Source: Methanobacteriota archaeon | GTDB taxonomy: Archaea > Thermoplasmatota > Poseidoniia > Poseidoniales > Thalassarchaeaceae | Length of the DNA stretch: 28,080 bases | Reading direction: 5' to 3' | Assembly (NCBI GenBank): GCA_002719615.1 | Contig: PBHZ01000005.1 | Span: 2,942-31,021, forward strand | In this document: piece after piece, positions 1 to 7,980 of the stretch | Layout: each line of letters starts with the position of its first letter | Position numbering within the stretch: the first letter of the stretch is position 1 | Notes under the pieces: model-generated | The model's input: the letters and a program-made list of their open reading frames with translations, nothing else | Database searches by the model: none | Told to the model about the DNA's origin: nothing | Position numbers and translations under genes: made by a program

Positions 1-432
1 ATAGAATCTCAGAAATTACCAAATGCCAAAGGAATCGTTGGTAAAGCTACAAACTTTGCTAAAAAAATAAATTTAGAGGAGGTTGATATAGTTACAGCAA
101 TAGGAGTGATTCAATACTTGACATCAGAAAAGGAGTTTGGAGAATTTGTAAATAATTGTTCAAAGATAATAAAAAAGGGAGGTTCATTAGTATTGAAACA
201 TCCACTATCTACCAGTGAGTCTTATGTATTGGATTATGAAAGAATAGAAATGGAAACAAGATATGTGGCTAAATATTACAATCTATCAGATATTATGGAT
301 TTTCTTAGAGATGATTTTGAATTGATTAGTATTGAACGTACTTTTACGAGGAAAAATTTAGGTAAAGATTTAGAAAATGTAGAAAGAGATTCAAGGGCAA
401 GACAAATGTGGATACATTTAATCAAGAAATAA
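1..432 (+). CDS. SAM-dependent methyltransferase, C-terminal part (5' end outside window)
   Basis: The reading frame is open from base 1, so the gene starts upstream and only about 143 residues are visible. The segment reads VDIVTAIGVIQYL and then, about 25 residues later, IIKKGGSLVLKHP. This is the motif-II/motif-III pattern of class I (Rossmann) methyltransferases: the acidic strand-4 end with a following hydrophobic run, then the 'lkpGG.lvl' strand 5. The SAM-binding glycine loop is not in the window. A GTG at 106 could be taken as a start, but it falls inside strand 4 and is certainly internal. Its place beside glycosyltransferases suggests sugar or glycan methylation, but the substrate cannot be read from the sequence. 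The C-terminus is lysine-rich (HLIKK). Confidence 0.75.
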   Translation: MESQKLPNAKGIVGKATNFAKKINLEEVDIVTAIGVIQYLTSEKEFGEFVNNCSKIIKKGGSLVLKHPLSTSESYVLDYERIEMETRYVAKYYNLSDIMDFLRDDFELISIERTFTRKNLGKDLENVERDSRARQMWIHLIKK

Positions 433-493
433 TAAAGATTATTGTCAAAATTGATTGGAAAAGGTCTTAAGAAGCCTTTGCTTAGATTATAAC

Positions 494-661
494 ATGTGGA
501 AGGAATATACAGTTGAAGCCGCCTCCAATAGGAAAGATTTGATTAGAATAGTTAGAAAGATGATGTCTAAAGGCTGGCAACCTGTCGGTGGAGTGGCAGT
601 AGACATTCATGGAGAAGATGACAGAGTTCTACAAGCGATGGTTAGAAATCAAGAAAATTAA
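494..661 (+). CDS. small DUF1737-like protein
   Basis: This is a 55-residue protein starting at the ATG that gives MWKEYTVEAAS. A TTG 39 bases upstream (455) would add 13 residues, but those residues look unlike the family. The pattern is a short beta strand (EYTVEAAS), an amphipathic helix (LIRIVRKMMSKGW), QPVGGVAV, then QAMVR near the end. This matches my memory of DUF1737 proteins (about 50 residues, 'GW.P.GG...yQAMv'), whose function is unknown. The gene overlaps the end of the convergent glycosyltransferase by 4 bases. A second protein of the same pattern lies at 19141-19344 on the minus strand. Family assignment is from pattern memory and is moderately sure; no role is claimed. Confidence 0.65.
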   Translation: MWKEYTVEAASNRKDLIRIVRKMMSKGWQPVGGVAVDIHGEDDRVLQAMVRNQEN

Positions 662-2085
662 TAATTTTCATTGATTTGTAAGTCAATATCCTGCCATATC
701 ATATCAAATTGTATCATTTCATCTATTGAAAGGAGAGATTTTCCTAGAGTAGCTATAGAGAAGTGATCCCTGGAAATAGATAATTCTTCCGATATTAAAT
801 CAACAACATGTTTATTCAAAACAAGACTAACATTATAACTAGATTTAATCAATGGAAAGGAAGATGATGTATCTATAGACTTTCCTAGTAAGGGATTATT
901 AGAAATAAATGAATTACCATCTGATAGAATGTCTAAACAAATATTGAAACAACCACAAACAATTGATTCAGGAATTGTTCGCGGGAAACAATCTCTGCCA
1001 GATGTAACTAAATGTATTCTACTCCTATTGAATAATTTTGAAAGTTCTTCTTTTGATATTCGGCCATATATCTCTACATCAAAATTTTTCCATCTTTTTT
1101 CTAATTTTTCTTTCTCATCTGAACCAACAAAGACCACTCGTAAGTTTTTATTTTTAGACAGTAATTGATCAACAATATTGTATGATAAGTCAAAATTTTT
1201 CGTTTTCTGGATTGTAGAACCTGTAAAAATAATATCTATGTCTCTTTTTATATTAAGTTCATAGTAAAAAAGTGGTGAAGCAGCCTTCTTGAAAGGCAGT
1301 AATGTTGAATTCGGATATATAATTTTTAGATCTTGTAAATTTGATAATTCATCAAATAGAACTATAGAATATTTCCCTACAGATTCTTTAGATTTAATTT
1401 TTTTAATTATTGGAATGACTGCTTTCAAATAATTGGCAAAATCCCTATTGAACTTCTTAATGTCCAGGGTTTTTGAATTTTGATTATAAAGTTCGGGCGG
1501 GTTCAAACGGGAAAAATATGATTGATTGGTAATATTATCATAAAATTTAGAAAAATCATTAAAATCGAATAATTTTCCAGAACTTAAATTAGAAATTATT
1601 TTTTCTATTTTATCTTCATAATTTGGGAAGAATAAGGAAGTTGCAGGATAAAAGACAGAGGTTTTAGGAGCATAAGAGTCTATCACATTATTGTGCAGAT
1701 GAGGATAATTACCGCGAAGTATCAAGACTTCTACATTTGATATTTCAGGAAATTTATCTACGGAGCTTACGCTCCAAAAAGTAAATTTATCCTTATATTT
1801 TAATTTCACATCTCTAGAGATAACATCCCAATTTCTAACTTCGTCTTTATTGTGACCTATTATTACATGGATATCATCAATTTCTAGATATTTGGATAAT
1901 GATTCTGTAAGCATATAAAAAATATCATTTTTTAATTTATCCAGAAAATCATCATCTGAAGAGTCTGGTACTTCTGAAAAATATGAGTCTTTAGAGAAAG
2001 AAATTGGGTTTTTCTTAATTGCCCTCGCATCAGATTCCCAAATAGCGGGTAGTTTGTGGAATAATACAATTGAACGCCGCCCCAT
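658..2085 (-). CDS. GT-B glycosyltransferase (GT4-like, group 1)
   Basis: This 475-residue protein has an unrecognised N-terminal half and a clear C-terminal GT-B nucleotide-sugar domain from about residue 280. Visible there are DIIFTGSTIQKTKNFD (start of the donor domain), LRVVFVGSDE, VEIYGRISKEELSKLF and FPRTIPESIVCG. The usual E-x7-E pair of GT4 appears as D365-x7-E373, so the first Glu is replaced by Asp. It probably transfers a sugar from a nucleotide donor onto a glycan or lipid carrier at the cytoplasmic face; donor and acceptor are unknown. The ATG at 2085 is the best start. It lies about 25 bases from a TATA-like element shared with the divergent gene. The stop overlaps the small DUF1737-like gene by 4 bases, convergently. 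Confidence 0.75.
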   Translation of the reverse strand: MGRRSIVLFHKLPAIWESDARAIKKNPISFSKDSYFSEVPDSSDDDFLDKLKNDIFYMLTESLSKYLEIDDIHVIIGHNKDEVRNWDVISRDVKLKYKDKFTFWSVSSVDKFPEISNVEVLILRGNYPHLHNNVIDSYAPKTSVFYPATSLFFPNYEDKIEKIISNLSSGKLFDFNDFSKFYDNITNQSYFSRLNPPELYNQNSKTLDIKKFNRDFANYLKAVIPIIKKIKSKESVGKYSIVLFDELSNLQDLKIIYPNSTLLPFKKAASPLFYYELNIKRDIDIIFTGSTIQKTKNFDLSYNIVDQLLSKNKNLRVVFVGSDEKEKLEKRWKNFDVEIYGRISKEELSKLFNRSRIHLVTSGRDCFPRTIPESIVCGCFNICLDILSDGNSFISNNPLLGKSIDTSSSFPLIKSSYNVSLVLNKHVVDLISEELSISRDHFSIATLGKSLLSIDEMIQFDMIWQDIDLQINENY

Positions 2086-2105
2086 TAATTAATCGACGGA
2101 TGTTC

Positions 2106-2114
2106 TTAATATAT
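2106..2114. promoter_or_regulatory. shared, near-symmetric TATA-like element between divergent genes
   Basis: The 9-mer TTAATATAT reads ATATATTAA on the other strand. Its centre (2110) is 25 bases from the minus-strand ATG at 2085 and 24 bases from an in-frame plus-strand ATG at 2134. That is the spacing expected of archaeal TATA boxes serving leaderless transcripts. One element could therefore serve both directions. It supports 2134 over 2113 as the plus-strand start, because the 2113 ATG lies inside the element. This is inference from sequence and spacing only. Confidence 0.4.
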
Positions 2115-5100
2115 GATTATCACGCAGAAGGCCATGGCAGATGCATCCGACAGTTTATCTGCTTTGTTCAAAGGTAAAAAGTACACAAAAATAGAAAATA
2201 GAATAAAACAAAATGGTGGAATAAAAAATTTAATTGGAGAGCGAGAAACTTTAGAAATTTATATTAAAACACTATTTATATTAGAAAAACCAAGGAAAAT
2301 TGAATTTTTAGTAAAGGAGATATTAGATTCTGGAAATAATTATGATTTAATAATGAATATAATTAAAATGATGATAAAATCTGGAAATACCAATGGCCTG
2401 AAAAGGGTAGGAAAAAAAATAATTGATGAAAATGATTTAACACTTGAAATGAATTTAGAAATTATTGAAGCGAGAATTGGAAGAAGATATAGGCCTGAAA
2501 ATGATAATTTTGATTTGATGGCAGATTTCTTGAAAGGCCTATTGAACAATAAAAATATAATCTCTATCTCTAATTTTAAAGATTGGGAAGAAAGAATAAT
2601 TACCAGGTTTAACAAAATGTATAGAGAAGGCTCTCATGAAGATTTAGTTACTTTATTGCAAAATGTAGTGGTAAATGATTATAATTTTATGATTTATAGA
2701 TTTTTGATATTATCTAAAATTAAGTTAAATAGAGATGAGGCGAAAGTATTGTGTATCAATACAATAAATATCTTAAAAATATCTAAAAACATAGAAATTG
2801 TTCTTGATTATTTCTATACTTTAGGGGAATTTGAAGAAATAATAAATATAATCGAGAGTGGTAATTACAATAAATTTTCATTTAGAAGCAAGATAATATA
2901 TTCTAGAGCGATGAACAAAATTGGTCAAAGTGATACATCGCTAAAAATAAAAAGTGAAGCAATTGCAGATTTATGGATAAAGCTAGAAGAAAATGATATT
3001 GATATCGAAGTATTGATTGAGTCCATTGGTGAGATAAACGTCTCTGGAGATAGTGAAACTGCAGAAAATATGCTTTATGTTACTTTAAATGATAATAAAA
3101 TGGTTTCTGAACTTGATTCGAAACAACTGGGGAAAAAAATTGGAAATATATTCAAAGAAATAATTGATAATAAAAAGAAAAATAGCTTAAGGCAATCTCT
3201 AGATTATGCCAAAGTATTGATACAAGATTCCGAGAATCAAGCAGCCTTGGAAGTCATTCTTCCTTATATTAATCATGGGATTAGAACCTCAGGAGAATTA
3301 TTTGAAACATACATAATATTACTCAGTAGGCTATCTGAATATGATAAACTAAATCAATTCCTCCTTAAAGAATCAAATAATTTTCCATTGACAACTATAG
3401 AAAGAATTGTAGAAACTTTGGAAAATGAAGGGCTTTTCGAACAGCATTTCAGATTGATTGAATCAGTCCCAATAAATATTTTAAATTCGAAAAAGATAAT
3501 TAGATCTTTCTTTAAAGTAAGAGAGCAAAGACTCCAAAGATATGATCTAAAAGAATTGATACAGAAGATCTGTAAAATAAAAAATCCTAATCCAGATATT
3601 ATTATTTATCTTTCAGAGCAAATTACTGTATTCATAAAGACACCACATGATTATTTACCTCTTTTTGATTCTATCCGCATCCCCGACTTAAAGAGAATTA
3701 TATGTAGATTTAAAATTATTAATAAATCAGATATTCTAATAGATATCAAAAATGACTTGTCAAGTATTGAAAAAATTATCAACTCAAAAAAATATAATTA
3801 CAAAGATTTATCTGAAGTTATGGATTTACTCCTTACCTATTTATTGAGGCAGGAGGAGTACGATAGGATAGAAAGAGTCTCGGAAATCTATGAAAGTATG
3901 GAAAAATTGAACAAAAATCAGGTTACAATAAAAATAAGATCCTTAACTGCTCAAGGAAAAACTGAACTAGTCAGAAAGTACATAGAAGAATATTCAGAAA
4001 AGTTCAGTGATATTGAAAGATGGCGTATGTTTATTCAAATAGGAGATTTAGAAGAAGTAAAATTAGAATCTGCAGAAGTAATGTTGGATAACAGAAATAA
4101 TAAACAATATTACAATATTAACTTCAGTCTAGGAAATTTCAATTCATATTTAGAATCTGTTGAAGATAAGATTAAATCTGGACTATTTGATCTTCGAGAA
4201 TTAACACGATATTTCTATGCTTTATGTAAAATAGGTGAAGAAGAAAAATGTCAAAAAGAATATCATATTTTGAGAAGAAGATATGCTTGGGATGCAAAAA
4301 AAAGAGCAATAATGGCCATAGTTGGATATGATTTTAGTTTTACCGAAGATTACATTAACGAGTTAGATTTATGTTATGAAATGAATAAAAATGATAAAAG
4401 CATACCTATTATGGTTATCCGAGCATTCATCAATCTCGAAAGAATAGATATTGCATATAGATATTATCATATGTACATTTCAACATGCCAGCAAAGTAAT
4501 GAATTCTTACAGATAGGAAAGAAACTTGGTGAAATGATACAAAGTTTTGATATTGATCCTAGAGATTTATTGGTAAATGATTTTCAGAATAATCCCATCT
4601 ACACCGATGTAGAAGTAATCAAAAGTATTTTACAACTTATTCCGGAAAAGAAGATTAAGAAAATAAACACAAAAAATATGAATATAGGAATACAAAGCCA
4701 TACTTTGGACATAGGAGGTGCTGAAAGGCAGGTAAGTTATGTTCTAAATTTCCTCTCAGATGGTAAAATAAGGAATCAGAATTTTAGCCTAATCACTAAT
4801 TCTGTACCAGTAGATGTAAATAATAGTAATACCTATTATAAGAATCTAAATATGGAGAGTTTTAGAATATACGAATACAACAAACCATTGAAGAAATCCG
4901 TGATTTCAATTGATGATGAAATTTCTGTGAAATTGTCTTTCCTAAGTAAATTAAAAAGTCAAAGAATAAGAAAGATGATTGAAATATATTCAGAAAATAA
5001 CTTTGATATTGTCCATACTTGGCAAGATTGGTGTAATATCTATGGAGGATTCGCTGCCATTATATCTGGTACAAAAAAGATAATTATGTCTGCTAGAACT

Positions 5101-6012
5101 TTATCTCCTCCCAAAAAAAGCATACTACAAAGTAGGTCTGGAAGATCGTACAAAGAATGCTATTTAGCTATTCTAAATAGAAAAAACGTTATTCTTACTC
5201 ATAACTCTAAATTTGGACTAAAAGATTATAGTAAATGGTTAGAAATCTCAAATAATGATAAACGTTTCAAGGTAATGTATAATGGACTGGGAGGAGATTT
5301 TGTTAATTACAAAAAAACTAATTCAAAATTGAGAAAAGAGTTAGGAATAAAGCAGAATGATATTGTAATAGGTACAGTAGGTAGAATGACTACAGATAAG
5401 AGACCTTGGATGTTTCTTAAAATTGTAGAGTCTTTAATTAGAAGTGATGAGGAAGAGTATATTTCTGAAGAATTAAAGAAATGGTATCTAAATAAAGAAA
5501 AAAATATAGAAATGTGGAATGATAAAGAAAATAGAATCTCATTTGGAGAAGATTTAGATAAAGCACAAATAAAATTCATTATGGTAGGGGATGGCCCTCA
5601 ATTTGAGCGAGTCTCTAGAATTGTTAAAGAGAACAAAAAATTAACTGATAAGATTATTCTCGTAGGACATACTTCTGATGTGAGAAAATATTTAGAAATA
5701 ATGGATTGTTTTGTTCTAACATCTAAAGTTGAAGGTTTGCCCAATGTAATTATTGAGGCTCAATACTCTGGGATTCCTGTAATAAGTACTGATGCAGGAG
5801 GGGCAAGGGAATGTATTATAGAAAATACAACTGGACTTATTTGTGACATAGGTAATGAATACCAAATTCCAAAAATGGTATTAAATACGATTAAAGACCA
5901 TGAAATGATTAATAACTCCAGAAAGGAAGGTCCAAGATTTATCTTGAAAAAGTTTGGTGAAAAAAATTGGGCGAAAAATATCAATAAATTATATTCTGAG
6001 GTACTAAAATGA
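2113..6012 (+). CDS. giant helical-repeat (TPR-like) protein fused to GT4 glycosyltransferase
   Basis: The protein has 1299 residues. Residues 1-850 are almost entirely charged alpha-helix in repeating pairs, a TPR-like or other alpha-solenoid with degenerate units (for example YDRIERVSEIYESMEKL). A complete GT4 domain follows from about residue 857: GGAERQ at 868-873, VHTWQD, SARTLSPP, GTVGRMTTDKRPW at 1087-1099, FIMVGDGP, and the E-x7-E pair in EGLPNVIIE (E1207, E1215). Between KRPW and FIMVGDG there is a charged insert of about 40 residues (roughly 1110-1152) that the paralogue at 11264 lacks. No signal peptide or membrane segment is seen, so it is probably cytosolic. It likely transfers a sugar while the repeats bind a partner or acceptor. 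ATG 2113 gives the longest form; ATG 2134 (MADASDS) is a good alternative. The stop overlaps the next gene's start (ATGA). Confidence 0.85.
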   Translation: MIITQKAMADASDSLSALFKGKKYTKIENRIKQNGGIKNLIGERETLEIYIKTLFILEKPRKIEFLVKEILDSGNNYDLIMNIIKMMIKSGNTNGLKRVGKKIIDENDLTLEMNLEIIEARIGRRYRPENDNFDLMADFLKGLLNNKNIISISNFKDWEERIITRFNKMYREGSHEDLVTLLQNVVVNDYNFMIYRFLILSKIKLNRDEAKVLCINTINILKISKNIEIVLDYFYTLGEFEEIINIIESGNYNKFSFRSKIIYSRAMNKIGQSDTSLKIKSEAIADLWIKLEENDIDIEVLIESIGEINVSGDSETAENMLYVTLNDNKMVSELDSKQLGKKIGNIFKEIIDNKKKNSLRQSLDYAKVLIQDSENQAALEVILPYINHGIRTSGELFETYIILLSRLSEYDKLNQFLLKESNNFPLTTIERIVETLENEGLFEQHFRLIESVPINILNSKKIIRSFFKVREQRLQRYDLKELIQKICKIKNPNPDIIIYLSEQITVFIKTPHDYLPLFDSIRIPDLKRIICRFKIINKSDILIDIKNDLSSIEKIINSKKYNYKDLSEVMDLLLTYLLRQEEYDRIERVSEIYESMEKLNKNQVTIKIRSLTAQGKTELVRKYIEEYSEKFSDIERWRMFIQIGDLEEVKLESAEVMLDNRNNKQYYNINFSLGNFNSYLESVEDKIKSGLFDLRELTRYFYALCKIGEEEKCQKEYHILRRRYAWDAKKRAIMAIVGYDFSFTEDYINELDLCYEMNKNDKSIPIMVIRAFINLERIDIAYRYYHMYISTCQQSNEFLQIGKKLGEMIQSFDIDPRDLLVNDFQNNPIYTDVEVIKSILQLIPEKKIKKINTKNMNIGIQSHTLDIGGAERQVSYVLNFLSDGKIRNQNFSLITNSVPVDVNNSNTYYKNLNMESFRIYEYNKPLKKSVISIDDEISVKLSFLSKLKSQRIRKMIEIYSENNFDIVHTWQDWCNIYGGFAAIISGTKKIIMSARTLSPPKKSILQSRSGRSYKECYLAILNRKNVILTHNSKFGLKDYSKWLEISNNDKRFKVMYNGLGGDFVNYKKTNSKLRKELGIKQNDIVIGTVGRMTTDKRPWMFLKIVESLIRSDEEEYISEELKKWYLNKEKNIEMWNDKENRISFGEDLDKAQIKFIMVGDGPQFERVSRIVKENKKLTDKIILVGHTSDVRKYLEIMDCFVLTSKVEGLPNVIIEAQYSGIPVISTDAGGARECIIENTTGLICDIGNEYQIPKMVLNTIKDHEMINNSRKEGPRFILKKFGEKNWAKNINKLYSEVLK

Positions 6013-6941
6013 AAACAAGGAGAGTTTTATTAGTTGCGGATATTGAAGGATGGGCATATGATATCATCGCGAAATCAATACAAACTAAATTCAGAAAGTA
6101 TGAAGCAGACATTGTCTACTTCAAGGACTTAATTAGAGGAACAAAGAAAGTCGATGCAAGTAAATATGATGTAATCTTTGGATTTTTCTGGTATGACATG
6201 TTTATGAGAGGGAAATTTATTGATAATTTAGATATGGCAAAGGTTTGTGTAGACATACAATCTCATAACTCTTGGCTTAAAAGAAATATCGATTTGGATA
6301 TGGTAGAAAAAATATTAACACAATTTGCAGCCACTGGATATTCTTCAAAGAAACTAATGAGAAAATTTCCTAATTTAAATGATAAATTCTATACTCCTTC
6401 TGGATATGACCCAAGAAAGTTTTTCCCTACTCCATTACCAACTTATGAAGGTAAACTAAAGGTATGTTGGGCAGGAGATCCAGAAAATGCTCACCATGGA
6501 GATGTTAAAGGGTATTATAGATTCATAAAACCAGCCATAGATGGATTAGATAATGTGGAGTTGATAACCGCATCAAAGAAAAATCCAATACCTCATGATA
6601 GGATGAGAGAGTTTTATTCAAGAGGTCATGTTTATCTGAATTTTTCATCAAGTGAAGGAACTCCTATGCCCGTATTAGAGTCGATGGCATGTGGTAGATC
6701 CATCATTACAACAAATGTTGGTATTTCTGAGGAAGTAGTCAATAGTTCTAACGGATGGATAGTTTCGAGAACCTTAGATGACTTAGTATCTGTAATCAAT
6801 GAGTGTCACAAAAATATAGAAAATTTACAGGAAATGGGTACAAATGCATTTAATTCTGTTTCAGAAAGAGTAGGAGATTGGAGCGCAATGTATTATGAAA
6901 AGTTATTTGACTGTGTTTATGACAAAAATATAATTATGTAA
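6009..6941 (+). CDS. GT4-family glycosyltransferase
   Basis: This 310-residue protein starts within the ATGA that ends the upstream repeat-GT4 gene, so the two are probably translated together and act in the same pathway. The N-terminal Rossmann half begins RRVLLVADIEGWAYDII. The C-terminal half has LKVCWAGDPENAHHGDVKG, then VYLNFSSSEGTPMPVLESMACG, where E216 and E224 form the GT4 E-x7-E motif, followed by SIITTNVGISEEVV. It is shorter than typical GT4 enzymes (350-400 residues) but both halves are present. No membrane segment is seen. Donor and acceptor cannot be read. Residues 59-63 (FFWYD) and VDIQSHNSW are probably acceptor-side elements, but that is a guess. Confidence 0.85.
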   Translation: MKTRRVLLVADIEGWAYDIIAKSIQTKFRKYEADIVYFKDLIRGTKKVDASKYDVIFGFFWYDMFMRGKFIDNLDMAKVCVDIQSHNSWLKRNIDLDMVEKILTQFAATGYSSKKLMRKFPNLNDKFYTPSGYDPRKFFPTPLPTYEGKLKVCWAGDPENAHHGDVKGYYRFIKPAIDGLDNVELITASKKNPIPHDRMREFYSRGHVYLNFSSSEGTPMPVLESMACGRSIITTNVGISEEVVNSSNGWIVSRTLDDLVSVINECHKNIENLQEMGTNAFNSVSERVGDWSAMYYEKLFDCVYDKNIIM

Positions 6942-7006
6942 TATTGAACATTTCAAAATGTGTTTAATTAGAAAAGAGTAAAGAACAGTATTATATTCCT
7001 AGGGTC

Positions 7007-7975
7007 ATGAGGATTTTGCTAACAGGCGGTTCAGGATTCATAGGAAGCCATTTAGCAGAAAGATTATTGAAAGATAATCATGAAGTTGTAAGCATAGATA
7101 ATTTATCCACTGGATCTTTAGAAAATAATCATAAATTAGTAAAAAACGATTTATTTCATCACCATACTTCAGAACTTTTATCTGAAGAAGGAATAGAATT
7201 ATTAAAAAAAGAGATACTGGAATGTGATGTAATTTATCATCTTGCAGCTGCAGTAGGAGTTTTTAATGTAGTTAATCATCCTGCCAAAACAATAAAAGAA
7301 AATATTGAAATTACAGAAATAATATTAGATTTTGCTAAGGATAAAAATAAAAAAATTGTACTTTTCTCAACATCTGAAGTTTATGGAAAATCAACAAAAT
7401 TACCATTCAATGAAGATGATGACATTATACTCGGTCCGAGTAAATACTCTAGGTGGAGTTATGCAGCATCCAAACTTATTGATGAATTCTTGGGCTTTTC
7501 TTATTATAGGCAATATAATCTGCCAGTAGTTATCGTAAGACTATTCAATACAGTTGGACCAAGGCAAGTGGGCCATTATGGAATGGTGATTCCTAGATTT
7601 GTAAAACAAGCATTAAATGATGAAGAAATAACAATTTATGGTACAGGAAAACAAAGCAGATGTTTCTGCAATGTAAAAGATACAATAGAGGCATTGGTTG
7701 CTTTAATCCATAATGATGATTGTTTTGGTCAGATATTCAATGTTGGCTCAAGTAATGAAATTACAATCGAAGGTTTGGCAGAGAAGATTATTGAATTAAC
7801 CGGTAGTAATTCCAATATCACATATATTCCTTATGAAGAGGCTTATTCAGAGGGATTTGAAGATATGATGAGAAGAGTACCAGATTGTAGTAAAATAGAA
7901 GAATATATTGGATGGAAGCCTAAAATTAATTTAGATGAAACAATTGAGCAAGTAATTGAATACATGCAAATTTAA
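7007..7975 (+). CDS. NAD-dependent nucleotide-sugar epimerase/dehydratase (extended SDR)
   Basis: This 322-residue extended short-chain dehydrogenase has G7-x-x-G10-x-x-G13 (GGSGFIGSHL) for NAD binding, STSEVYG at 121-127, and catalytic Y152-x3-K156 (YAASK). Next come FNTVGPRQ, YGMVIPRFVKQAL and SRCFCNVKDTIEAL. The C-terminus has EAYSEGFEDMMRRVPD, seen in a large group of COG0451 proteins variously labelled UDP-glucose 4-epimerase, UDP-glucuronate decarboxylase or GDP-mannose dehydratase. The exact reaction is not decidable by eye. It lacks the WbpP signature found in the other epimerase of this window (13835). The 65-base gap upstream and the short run TATTATATT just before the ATG suggest its own transcription start, but the spacing is not convincing. 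It ends 5 bases before the convergent TPR gene. Confidence 0.85.
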   Translation: MRILLTGGSGFIGSHLAERLLKDNHEVVSIDNLSTGSLENNHKLVKNDLFHHHTSELLSEEGIELLKKEILECDVIYHLAAAVGVFNVVNHPAKTIKENIEITEIILDFAKDKNKKIVLFSTSEVYGKSTKLPFNEDDDIILGPSKYSRWSYAASKLIDEFLGFSYYRQYNLPVVIVRLFNTVGPRQVGHYGMVIPRFVKQALNDEEITIYGTGKQSRCFCNVKDTIEALVALIHNDDCFGQIFNVGSSNEITIEGLAEKIIELTGSNSNITYIPYEEAYSEGFEDMMRRVPDCSKIEEYIGWKPKINLDETIEQVIEYMQI

Positions 7976-7980
7976 TAAAA

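Noticed and set aside
455..493. TTG start extending the first DUF1737-like protein by 13 residues
   Set aside because: The added residues do not fit the family pattern, which starts at about the ATG at 494.
929..1168. Open frame of 79 codons on the plus strand
   Set aside because: It lies antisense inside the GT gene at 658-2085, which has clear GT-B motifs; low-complexity Ser/Phe-rich product typical of a shadow frame.
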